A DNA stretch of 64,000 nucleotides from an uncultured Eubacteriales bacterium. Lineage in GTDB: Bacteria; Bacillota; Clostridia; Oscillospirales; Acutalibacteraceae. Position numbers and translations under genes: made by a program. The notes below the pieces were generated by a model. The model had not been told where the DNA came from. It saw nothing but the letters and a program-made list of their open reading frames with translations, and ran no database searches. This document shows positions 41,282 through 48,986 of the stretch, in pieces (position 1 is the stretch's first letter; each line of letters opens with the position of its first letter). The stretch is taken from NCBI GenBank assembly GCA_900316385.1, contig ONCP01000005.1, forward strand, positions 42,125 through 106,124, in the 5' to 3' direction.

Positions 41282-42888
41282 TTCACCTTGAATACGGCGG
41301 TCGAATAGGGCGGAAGCTTGAGCTTTTTCCCGTCGAGAACGACGTGGGTCTTGCCCTTTTTCTCCGAGGCGACAAGGTCGGCGCGAAGCTCGACGTCATC
41401 CTTGAGCTCAACGGTCTTGCTCAGCTCGTCGGAGACGTTGTGGATGATAAGGAGCTTTTCGCCCTTATATTCAACGTAATAACCGCATATGCAGTCCTCG
41501 CCGAAGCTGTCAGTCTTTGTGATCGTGCCTCTCGCGATCGCGGGGTTCTGATTCTTGACCTTGATGACGCGCTTGTAGAAATTGAGTATGGATTTTTTAT
41601 CCTTCTCCTGCTGCTTTACGCCGCCGTAAGACGCGTGATCCGCGTCCGCTCCCGCGCCGCTGACATAGATATTAGGCAGCTTGCTGCTGTCCCAGATCAT
41701 CGGCTCGCGCTTGTACTGGTCGTCGGAGAGCGCGGCGTTCTGGGTCGTTCCGAGCTCCTCGCCGTAGTAGATGAACGAGTTGCCGGGCATAAGCATATAG
41801 AGCGCCGCCGCCATCTTGGTGCCGGGAGCCTCGCGCAGGCTGAGATAATTACCGCTTCTTATCTGGTCGTGATTCGAGAGGAAGAAGCAATTGATCGCGT
41901 TCGGGTTGTTCTCCTTTGTCCCTTCGATATAGGACTTGACCGAGGGCGCCAGATCGGAGGCGTTCGAGGTTATGACGGAGTTGACAAAGCCGCCCGCGGA
42001 GCCCGCGAAGCCGAACGCGAATAGGCTGTCGATACCCGAAGCGTACATCTCCTGTATCTCGGCGTTGCCCGTCCAATGCTCGCCGACCATATAGACGTCG
42101 TCCCTGATATCCTGAGCCATTTTGTAGTACCACTTCAAAAACTCAGTGCCGTCGGTATGGTCGTTGGTGTAGTACAGCGTAGCGTCAAGGCGGAAGCCGT
42201 CCACGTCGTGATCCTTGAGCCAGAACTCTGCGATCTTCTTGAAATAATCGCGCGTTTTCTGCTCGTTGAGGTTCCACTCGGGCATATGCTCGGAGAAATT
42301 GCTCTCGTAATAATAGCCCTTTCCGATCGCGGTGAAGCCCTGACCGGGGTTTTCGTCGTACTTTGCTATCTCAAAATAACCCGCGTCGTCTTTCAGGTTG
42401 CCGTTCAGCGCCTGCTCGCACGCGCTTTTGAACAGCGGATTCATACGCGAGCAATGGTTGAGAACCATATCGATCACAAGCTTGATCCCGCGCTTGTGAC
42501 ACTCACTGACAAGCTCGTCAAAATCGTCGAGCGTGCCGAAGGTAGAGTCGATATCAAAATAATTATCCACATCATATTTGTGGTAGGACGGCGAGGGCAT
42601 GATCGGCGTGAGCCAGATTCCGTCGATACCGAGGTCGGTGTCCGTCTCGGGGTCGCCGTCGTTGAGGTAATCGAGCTTGTCGATGATACCGCGCAGATCG
42701 CCTGTTCCGTCGCCGTCGCTGTCGTTAAAGGCGGAGACGAATATTTCGTAGAAATTGCGGTATTTATCGGTCGATTTCTGAGTTTTTATTGAAGCCGTCG
42801 GGTCGGTGTATTCGGAGCCGCCTTGGCACGAGCACAGACACGACGCGATGATCGTCAAGGTTAATAGTAGCGCGAAAAGCTTTTTCAT
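41278..42888 (-). CDS. GH13 alpha-amylase-family lipoprotein
   Basis: The 536-aa protein has a lipoprotein signal (LCSC, Cys ~20) and a full GH13 (beta/alpha)8 barrel. Conserved regions: DMVLNH (I), GFRLDAT (II, nucleophile Asp), MVGEHW (III, acid/base Glu) and FLSNHD (IV, Asp). An all-beta C-terminal domain follows. The layout fits oligo-1,6-glucosidase/neopullulanase/alpha-amylase types; substrate preference cannot be assigned. Surface-anchored, it would trim maltodextrins near the MalEFG importer. The gene is 60 nt downstream of malG, separated by an attenuator-like terminator; AGAGGTG precedes the ATG. Confidence 0.92.
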   Translation of the reverse strand: MKKLFALLLTLTIIASCLCSCQGGSEYTDPTASIKTQKSTDKYRNFYEIFVSAFNDSDGDGTGDLRGIIDKLDYLNDGDPETDTDLGIDGIWLTPIMPSPSYHKYDVDNYFDIDSTFGTLDDFDELVSECHKRGIKLVIDMVLNHCSRMNPLFKSACEQALNGNLKDDAGYFEIAKYDENPGQGFTAIGKGYYYESNFSEHMPEWNLNEQKTRDYFKKIAEFWLKDHDVDGFRLDATLYYTNDHTDGTEFLKWYYKMAQDIRDDVYMVGEHWTGNAEIQEMYASGIDSLFAFGFAGSAGGFVNSVITSNASDLAPSVKSYIEGTKENNPNAINCFFLSNHDQIRSGNYLSLREAPGTKMAAALYMLMPGNSFIYYGEELGTTQNAALSDDQYKREPMIWDSSKLPNIYVSGAGADADHASYGGVKQQEKDKKSILNFYKRVIKVKNQNPAIARGTITKTDSFGEDCICGYYVEYKGEKLLIIHNVSDELSKTVELKDDVELRADLVASEKKGKTHVVLDGKKLKLPPYSTAVFKVK

Positions 42889-42902
42889 AGAGCACCTCTA
42901 AA

Positions 42903-42928
42903 GAAAAGGGGCGACCGAGGTCGCCCCT
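42903..42928 (-). terminator. Terminator/attenuator between malG and the GH13 lipoprotein gene
   Basis: On the minus strand AGGGGCGACC/GGTCGCCCCT (10-bp stem, 2-nt loop) followed by TTTTCTTT, only ~15 nt before the next start codon. Partial read-through would set the enzyme level below that of the importer. Confidence 0.8.
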
Positions 42929-42948
42929 AATTGTTTTTGAATCGGGAA

Positions 42949-43839
42949 TTAACCCTTTACGCCACCGGCTGTAACGCCGCCGACATAGTAATTCTGCATC
43001 TTGAGGAACAGGGCCGTTACAGGAACAGCAACGAGTACCGAGCCTGCAAGGAAACGCTTGAACCACTGGTTCTTATGGTCTACGTCAATCATTCTCTGAA
43101 GACCGATTGCAACCGTATAGTTGTTGACCTTATCGCCCGCGATGATCTTAGCGAGAATAAAGTCTGTCCAAGGTCCGATAAAGGATGTAAGTACGGTGTA
43201 TACTACGATAGGCTTGGACATGGGAAGAATGATCTTCCAGAAGATCTGGTTACGTGTCGCGCCGTCGATGGTAGCAGCCTCGTCGAGAGCTCTCGGGATC
43301 GTATCGAAGAAGCCCTTCGAGATCTGATAGCCGAGACCCGCGCCTGAGGAGTAGCAGATGATCAACGACAGGATAGGTCCGTCAAAACCGGGAATACCGA
43401 AAATGCTCTGGAGGTCAAGGAGACCCATAGCCTTTAAGAGGTAGTAGATCGCGATCATGGTCATGAAGCCGGGGAACATTCCGAGGATCATACCGATGTT
43501 GATGAACTTTTTACGGCTCTTAAAGCGGAGACGGGAGAACGCATACGCTACCATGAGTACGCTGATTGTGGAAATTACACAGCTGAAGCACGCGATAACG
43601 AAGGTGTTGGCATACCATCTCGGGAAGTTAAGAGACGATGTTTCGGTAAAGAGCTTCGTGTAGTTGTCGAAGCCGTAGCTTGCGGGGATCAGCGACTGAG
43701 GAATAGCCTCGGGGTCAGCTGAGAAAGACTGCAAGATGAGGTAAACAAGGGGAGATACCCAAATAATACCGAGCACAGCCAGAATGATGTAGATTATAGT
43801 GTTTGCGAGGCCGCGTCTTAATTTATAACTTTTTATCAT
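42949..43839 (-). CDS. malG: Maltodextrin ABC transporter permease MalG-type
   Basis: The 296-aa protein has six transmembrane helices and the permease EAA loop (EAATIDGATRNQIFWKIILPMSKP). It pairs with the upstream malF-type gene (4-nt overlap). GGAGG lies 8 nt before the ATG. Specificity for maltose/maltodextrin is inferred from the family and from the linked GH13 gene. Confidence 0.9.
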   Translation of the reverse strand: MIKSYKLRRGLANTIIYIILAVLGIIWVSPLVYLILQSFSADPEAIPQSLIPASYGFDNYTKLFTETSSLNFPRWYANTFVIACFSCVISTISVLMVAYAFSRLRFKSRKKFINIGMILGMFPGFMTMIAIYYLLKAMGLLDLQSIFGIPGFDGPILSLIICYSSGAGLGYQISKGFFDTIPRALDEAATIDGATRNQIFWKIILPMSKPIVVYTVLTSFIGPWTDFILAKIIAGDKVNNYTVAIGLQRMIDVDHKNQWFKRFLAGSVLVAVPVTALFLKMQNYYVGGVTAGGVKG

Positions 43840-45389
43840 GAGAACGCCTCCTCATCCTTCGCGGACTTAGTCAGGTTGAAGGTGATAAGTGACAGAGTCG
43901 CGCAGACTATAAATACGAGAATACCTATCGCCGCGGCGAGCTTGTAGTCCTGTTTCTCGCCCATTGTAAGGTTGAACAGCCAGGTTACAAGGATATCGGT
44001 GTGACCCGCGTTGTACGCGTCGGGGTTCGACGGTCCGCCGCCTGATAACAGATAGATAACGTTGAAGTTGTTGATGTTGCCGATGAAGCTTGTGATGAGG
44101 TACGGGGTCGTAACGAAGAGCATATAAGGAAGTGTGATCTTCATAAAGCTCTTGACAGGACCCGCGCCGTCGATCGTTGCCGATTCGTAGAGGTCGGCGG
44201 GGATATTCATAAGAATACCCGAGGTGATAAGGATGGTATACGGGATACCTACCCAGATGTTAACGATAATTACCGTAATTCGAGCCGTCAACGGCGTACC
44301 GTTGAGGAACTTGATCGGCGTATGGTTGCCTGTGATCATTTCGATGAGCTGGTTGAGAGCACCGCCGTTCTCAGCGAGGATCTGAGCCATGAGAAGAAGG
44401 GATACGAACTGGGGAACAGCTACAACTACTACGAAGAGAGTTCTCCACAAAGCCTTGAGCTTGATGCCCTTCTTGTTGATCATAAGGGCAACGATCATAC
44501 CGAGGATGTAGTTGGAGAAGGTAGCGAAGATCGCCCAGATTACAGTCCACTCAGCAAGGCTGAGGAAGGTGCGCGCCTTAACGTCGCCGCCGACGAAGTT
44601 AACGAGCTCGCCGAAGTTCTGAAGTCCTGCCCACTGGAACAGAGTTCCCGGCGGGAGGTGGGTCTTATCGTACGTTGTAAACGCGATAAGAATCATAAAG
44701 ATAAGAGGCAGTACCGTGAAGCAGCCGATAAGCAGACACGGAAGCGACATAAGAGTAATGTGGAACTTCTCGTCGAAGAAGGATTTGATCTCCTGTCTGA
44801 AGCCGATGATCTTTTCGCCGTTCTTTTTAGCCTCATATACCTTGTACGCGCTCTTTGTGTTCGCGATATAGATCGCGAAGAATACAACCGTAAGGATGAT
44901 TGTAAGAACGGAGTAAAGGAGGATAAGCATTGAGTTATCAACATAAACCGTCTCGGGGAAGCCGTCGGCGGTGAAGGTCTGTCTCATGGCCTCGTAGCCG
45001 AGAGAATGCGGATAGTTAACGACTTCGCCGTTGACTACGCCGTGACCCATTACGTTGATTTTGGAGATATATCCCCAACCGAAGTTGATCATAAAGAGTA
45101 TGTAAGCAACTTCACTGCACAGGAATATAAGTCCCTTGATGATCTGGCCTCTCACCATATTTGAGACGCCGAAAACGAGATAAGATAATTTTGTGAAAAT
45201 ATCGCCCTTAACGAACCTTTTACCGTATCCGGCAAAACCCTTGCCTATTCCTACAAAGAAGCGTACAATCGCGTGGCCAAGGAATTTGAAGAACCTCGCG
45301 AGGTTTCCGGGCAGCTTCTTGAAGAAGTTCTTGAAGTTATAGCCGAATTTCTGGAAAGGATTTAGCTGCATATAATCAATATATCTCAT
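43836..45389 (-). CDS. malF: Maltodextrin ABC transporter permease MalF-type
   Basis: The 517-aa protein is a long MalF-type permease with about eight transmembrane helices, including two extra N-terminal helices flanking an extracellular segment (~residues 100-150), and the EAA loop (ESATIDGAGPVKSFMKITLPYM). The length matches E. coli MalF (514) rather than the ~300-aa six-helix type. The start at 45389 has GGGAGAG upstream. No ATPase gene is in the operon; a shared MsmX-like ATPase elsewhere is likely. Confidence 0.9.
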   Translation of the reverse strand: MRYIDYMQLNPFQKFGYNFKNFFKKLPGNLARFFKFLGHAIVRFFVGIGKGFAGYGKRFVKGDIFTKLSYLVFGVSNMVRGQIIKGLIFLCSEVAYILFMINFGWGYISKINVMGHGVVNGEVVNYPHSLGYEAMRQTFTADGFPETVYVDNSMLILLYSVLTIILTVVFFAIYIANTKSAYKVYEAKKNGEKIIGFRQEIKSFFDEKFHITLMSLPCLLIGCFTVLPLIFMILIAFTTYDKTHLPPGTLFQWAGLQNFGELVNFVGGDVKARTFLSLAEWTVIWAIFATFSNYILGMIVALMINKKGIKLKALWRTLFVVVVAVPQFVSLLLMAQILAENGGALNQLIEMITGNHTPIKFLNGTPLTARITVIIVNIWVGIPYTILITSGILMNIPADLYESATIDGAGPVKSFMKITLPYMLFVTTPYLITSFIGNINNFNVIYLLSGGGPSNPDAYNAGHTDILVTWLFNLTMGEKQDYKLAAAIGILVFIVCATLSLITFNLTKSAKDEEAFS

Positions 45390-45415
45390 CTAATCACTCT
45401 CCCTTTTTGATTAAT

Positions 45416-45470
45416 TTAAATAATAATTTTTCGTTATCCTGTTCCCCTCGTTTTAAAAATTATTATTTAA
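45416..45470 (-). promoter_or_regulatory. 16-bp perfect inverted repeat in the malE-malF gap
   Basis: TTAAATAATAATTTTT (45416-45431) and its exact inverse (45455-45470) with a 23-nt loop, ending ~27 nt before the malF start. In RNA it is an AT-rich stem-loop that could protect the malE transcript end or gate malF translation. Confidence 0.7.
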
Positions 45471-45518
45471 GCTAAACAATTTTTAAAACTACATGATAAC
45501 GTAGTTCCCTTTCGGGAT

Positions 45519-45548
45519 AAGGGCAGCCCGAACGCTCGGGCCGCCCGT
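45519..45548 (-). terminator. GC-rich hairpin after malE
   Basis: GGGCaGCCCGA/TCGGGCcGCCC with one mismatch, just after the malE stop and without a clear T-run. It is probably the processing or attenuating stem common between malE and malF genes, giving more binding protein than permease. Confidence 0.6.
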
Positions 45549-45565
45549 TTTGGTTTAGGATTTAA

Positions 45566-46918
45566 TTAAGAGTTGATGTTCTTAATTGTCTTCTCGAGGA
45601 GACCCTTGAAATCATAGGAATCAGGATTGGTCTCGTCAGCGATAAGTGTGTTACCCATAGCCTTGAAGGGATCCCAGATGGAGCCTACGTTAGCCTGAGG
45701 AACGGAGAATTCGCTCTGTGCGAGAAGCGCGGAGATAGCTACGTCGTTCTTAACTGTGTCGGAATCAACAACAGCGTTGTTTGTCGGGCTCCAGCCGAGC
45801 TTCTCAGCTCTCTGCTTCTGGCACTCTTCGCTTGCGAGATAGTAAGCGAGGATCTGAGCAGTTCTCGGGAACTTGGAGTTAGCGTTAACGCCGACCATCT
45901 TGTAGCCGTACATGGAAACGACCTGTGTATCAGTGCCGTCGATGTTGATTGTGGGGAGCTTGGCAGCGCCGAAGTTCTTTTCGCCTAAAGCCTTCTTGAT
46001 GCCCGAGGTATCCCAGTTACCGTCGATACCTGCGCCGACCTTTGTGGGTCTTGTGGCTGTGGAAGTGAAGCCTGAAGGAATAGCCGCGGTAGCGTCTGTC
46101 ATAAATGTGCCCTTGTAGTCATGCATGAGCTTGGAGAATGCCTTTAATGAAGCGGCAACCTTAGCCTCGTCATAATCGTTGAAGAGCTGCTTGGAGCCGT
46201 CGAGACCCTCAAGGGAAAGTCCGCCTGTGAAAGCGAACATACAAGCATAGTAGCCGTTACCAACGTCCATGATGAACTTCTTGCCGTTCTTCTGGCAAGC
46301 CTTTAAGAGAGACTCGAAGGTCTTGGCGTCCTTGTCGGAGATAACTCTCTTGTCGTATACGAGGAAGTAGCCGTTACCGGTCTCCGGGAACGCATAGAGA
46401 GCGTCCTTGCCTGTTGTAGCGTTCTTAGCCATCGAGATCTCAACAGCAGCCTTGTTGTTGGTAGCCTCTACGTCAGCAGCATACTTGGCGTTAACGGGAG
46501 CGAGGATCTTGGCGTTTGTGAGGTTTGTGAACTGGTCGGAAGCGAAACCGAATACATCGGCGCCCGCCTTCGGGTCGTTCTGCATCATTGTAGCGGAGTC
46601 GGACTCGGACTGAACTACAACCTCGATCTTCTTAACCTTGCCGGCAAACTTATCCTTGAAAGCATTACACTGCTCTGTGAGGAGCGATGTGTACTCGTCG
46701 GGACCCCATACCTTTAAGGTAGCGTCCTTCTCGTCGCCGAAGTCGGCGTCGGATACGTTGGCGTCAAAGCCCTTGCCTGCGTTTTTAAATGTCTGGCCTT
46801 CGGAAGAACCTGAGCCGGAGTTTGTGGATGATGTTTCGCCGCCCTTGCTGTCGCCGCAGGAAGCAAATACAACAACCATCATCATTGCTGCCAGTAACAG
46901 CGCAACGATTCTTTTCAT
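45566..46918 (-). CDS. malE: Maltodextrin-binding lipoprotein MalE-type
   Basis: The ATG at 46918 starts a lipoprotein signal (VVFASC, Cys ~20); the longer upstream ORF has no ribosome binding site. The 450-aa protein is an extracellular solute-binding protein family 1 member: KVWGPDEYTSLLTEQ, FPETGNGYFLVYDKRV, DGNWDTSGIKKALG, and a C-terminal KAMGNTLIADETNPDS region, as in maltose/maltodextrin binders. It is the first gene of the importer operon. The gap to malF contains two stem-loops. Confidence 0.92.
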   Translation of the reverse strand: MKRIVALLLAAMMMVVVFASCGDSKGGETSSTNSGSGSSEGQTFKNAGKGFDANVSDADFGDEKDATLKVWGPDEYTSLLTEQCNAFKDKFAGKVKKIEVVVQSESDSATMMQNDPKAGADVFGFASDQFTNLTNAKILAPVNAKYAADVEATNNKAAVEISMAKNATTGKDALYAFPETGNGYFLVYDKRVISDKDAKTFESLLKACQKNGKKFIMDVGNGYYACMFAFTGGLSLEGLDGSKQLFNDYDEAKVAASLKAFSKLMHDYKGTFMTDATAAIPSGFTSTATRPTKVGAGIDGNWDTSGIKKALGEKNFGAAKLPTINIDGTDTQVVSMYGYKMVGVNANSKFPRTAQILAYYLASEECQKQRAEKLGWSPTNNAVVDSDTVKNDVAISALLAQSEFSVPQANVGSIWDPFKAMGNTLIADETNPDSYDFKGLLEKTIKNINS

Positions 46919-46961
46919 TGTGAATTCCCTCTTTCTGAAAAAAAATAAAATATAGTTTCTC

Positions 46962-47059
46962 GGCACTTTCAACAAGTGCCTAGTGCGGCACCGCACAATC
47001 GGGGACTGCGGCACCATATCACTACATAAATAATACCACATTTTAGCATAAAAATACAA
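46962..47059 (-). promoter_or_regulatory. malE promoter and 5'-UTR hairpins
   Basis: On the minus strand TTGTAT (47054-47059), 18-bp spacer, TATTAT (47030-47035). The ~100-nt leader has a GGCACTT/AAGTGCC hairpin (46962-46980) and a near-palindrome GTGCGG.CCGCAC (46983-46996). Confidence 0.6.
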
Positions 47060-47384
47060 CTCCCTTTGTACTTTTTGTCTAAATATTCAATTTAGGCATA
47101 TATTTTTGTGCACATCGACGTAAGAAAATCGCAATTTTGTTATTATGCACAAATGCGGCGTTCTCCATATGTTTAAAACGTACAAAGGGTCTTTGTGCAA
47201 TTTAACTATTACAGTTTTGAAATTATGGGATTTTCTACCAAAAGACAAAATCTGCGAACCCGCTTTCAGGCAAAAATCAAGGCTCCTAAATAAGCGTTTG
47301 TGCAATTTTACTTAAGGCAAGCCACAAAGACGCTTGTTTCGGCTTGGCCGCGGCTTTGAAAAATACAACATCTTCTGTTTTCTC
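47060..47384. promoter_or_regulatory. malE-murE intergenic region with four TTTGTGCA motifs
   Basis: TTTGTGCA occurs at 47105-47112, 47192-47199 and 47297-47304, and inverted at 47146-47153. The last two extend to TTTGTGCAATTT(A/T)AC. No supported gene is found here: a 72-codon minus ORF at 47087-47305 has no ribosome binding site and unlikely composition. Confidence 0.45.
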
Positions 47385-47413
47385 TTGAAATCTCCCTGTT
47401 ATATTGTTATAAT
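47385..47413 (+). promoter_or_regulatory. Promoter of murE
   Basis: TTGAAA (47385-47390), 17-bp spacer, TATAAT (47408-47413); AGAAGGTGA precedes the ATG at 47442. Confidence 0.85.
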
Positions 47414-47441
47414 TATTTCATAATAATTAGAAGGTGATTCA

Positions 47442-48899
47442 ATGAAATTATCGGAAATTTTGAAAAATATCGATCACACTGTCATCAGAGGCGACCTTGA
47501 GAGCGAGATCGTCGACATTATCTATGATTCCAGAAAGGTCGTAAAGGATTCGCTGTTCGTATGTCTCAAGGGCTACAACGCCGACGGTCACAAATACGCG
47601 CAGAGTGCCGTTGACAAGGGCGCCGCCGCGGTGCTCGTCAGCGACGACGTCGAGCTTGACGGCGACGCGGCGATCGTAAAAGTCGCGGACACGAGAGAGG
47701 CTCTCGCTCATATCAGCGCCGAATTCTTCCGTAATCCCGCAAAGGAGCTGACCACCATAGCTATCACGGGCACAAAGGGCAAGACCACGACCGTGGCGAT
47801 GATCAAGAGCATTCTGGAGACAGCGGGGATAAAGACGGGCACGATCGGCACGCTGGGCGTTATCATCGGCGACAGGCTGATCAAGACCGACAACACCACT
47901 CCCGAGAGCTACGAGGTCCAGAAGGCCACACGCGAGATGGCGGACAGCGGCTGTAAGGCGATGATCATTGAGGCGTCGTCGATAGGACTGAAATGGCACC
48001 GCGTCGACGCGATCGACTTTGACTACGGTATCTTCACCAATTTCTCGCACGACCACATCGGCGGAGCCGAGCACAAGGATATGGACGAGTACCTTGAATG
48101 CAAGGCAATGCTGTTCAAAAAATGTAAAAAAGGTATTATCAACCGTGACGACGAAAAATGGCGCGAAATCACAAAAGACGCGACCTGTGAGCTTGAGACC
48201 TTCGGCTTTGACCCGCAGAGCGACCTGAGAGCCTCTAACGACGAGCTGCTCTCGAAGCCTGGATTCCTCGGAGTTCGCTTTGATCTCAGCGGAAAACGCG
48301 AATTTACCGCCGACGTCGCGATCCCCGGGCATTTCAGCGTTTATAACGCGCTCGCCGCCGCCGCTGTGTGCGCCGATATGGGGATCAGCGACGAGGACAT
48401 CAAAAAGGGCTTGAGCTCCGTCGCCGTAAAGGGCAGGGTCGAGATCGTCCCCGTTCCCGGCAACTACACTCTGCTGATCGACTACGCTCACAACGCGCTC
48501 TCAATGGAGAATGTGCTCACAACGTTGAGACAATACAAGCCCAACCGTCTGATCACGCTGTTCGGAGCGGGCGGAAACCGTCCCAAGGTTCGCCGCTACG
48601 AGATGGGCGAAACGAGCGGAAGGCTCTCCGACCTCAGTGTTATCACCGAGGACAACAGCCGCTTTGAGGACGTCAACGACATTATCGAGGACATCAAGGT
48701 AGGGCTCGCGAAAACCGACGGCAAATACGTTGTCGTTCCCAACCGCAAGGACGCGATCAGATACTGCATCGAAAACGCCGAGGACGGCGACATCATTGTT
48801 CTCGCGGGCAAGGGTCACGAGGATTATCAGGAGATCAAAGGCGTTAAGTACCATATGGACGAGAGAGAGCTCATCAGGGAGATACTTGACGAGGGCTGA
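47442..48899 (+). CDS. murE: UDP-MurNAc-tripeptide synthetase MurE
   Basis: The 485-aa protein has the complete MurE layout: N-terminal UDP-binding domain, P-loop GTKGKTTT (110-117), central SSIGLKWHRVDAIDFD and TNFSHDHIGG motifs and the C-terminal domain (DYAHNALSMENVL, GAGGNR, AGKGHEDYQ). MurE adds the third stem residue to UDP-MurNAc-Ala-Glu. The specificity signature is D404-N-S-R407; meso-diaminopimelate enzymes have DNPR, and lysine enzymes lack the Arg. The retained Asp, Asn and Arg favour meso-DAP, with a Pro-to-Ser change. It has its own promoter and terminator. Confidence 0.93.
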   Translation: MKLSEILKNIDHTVIRGDLESEIVDIIYDSRKVVKDSLFVCLKGYNADGHKYAQSAVDKGAAAVLVSDDVELDGDAAIVKVADTREALAHISAEFFRNPAKELTTIAITGTKGKTTTVAMIKSILETAGIKTGTIGTLGVIIGDRLIKTDNTTPESYEVQKATREMADSGCKAMIIEASSIGLKWHRVDAIDFDYGIFTNFSHDHIGGAEHKDMDEYLECKAMLFKKCKKGIINRDDEKWREITKDATCELETFGFDPQSDLRASNDELLSKPGFLGVRFDLSGKREFTADVAIPGHFSVYNALAAAAVCADMGISDEDIKKGLSSVAVKGRVEIVPVPGNYTLLIDYAHNALSMENVLTTLRQYKPNRLITLFGAGGNRPKVRRYEMGETSGRLSDLSVITEDNSRFEDVNDIIEDIKVGLAKTDGKYVVVPNRKDAIRYCIENAEDGDIIVLAGKGHEDYQEIKGVKYHMDERELIREILDEG

Positions 48900-48940
48900 T
48901 CGGATACGCAAAGCTCGCCGATACAGGCATAATACATAAA

Positions 48941-48972
48941 AACTCGGCTTCCTTTCGGGAGCCGAGCTTTTT
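48941..48972. terminator. Terminator between murE and the amylase gene
   Basis: CTCGGCTTCC/GGGAGCCGAG stem (48943-48952 / 48957-48966) followed by CTTTTT; A-rich on the other side, so it may serve both convergent genes. Confidence 0.8.
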
Positions 48973-48986
48973 ATTACATCAATTAT

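Noticed and set aside
47087..47305. A 72-codon minus ORF upstream of malE
   Set aside because: It has no ribosome binding site, is AT-rich and contains the repeated TTTGTGCA motif; intergenic regulation is the better explanation.
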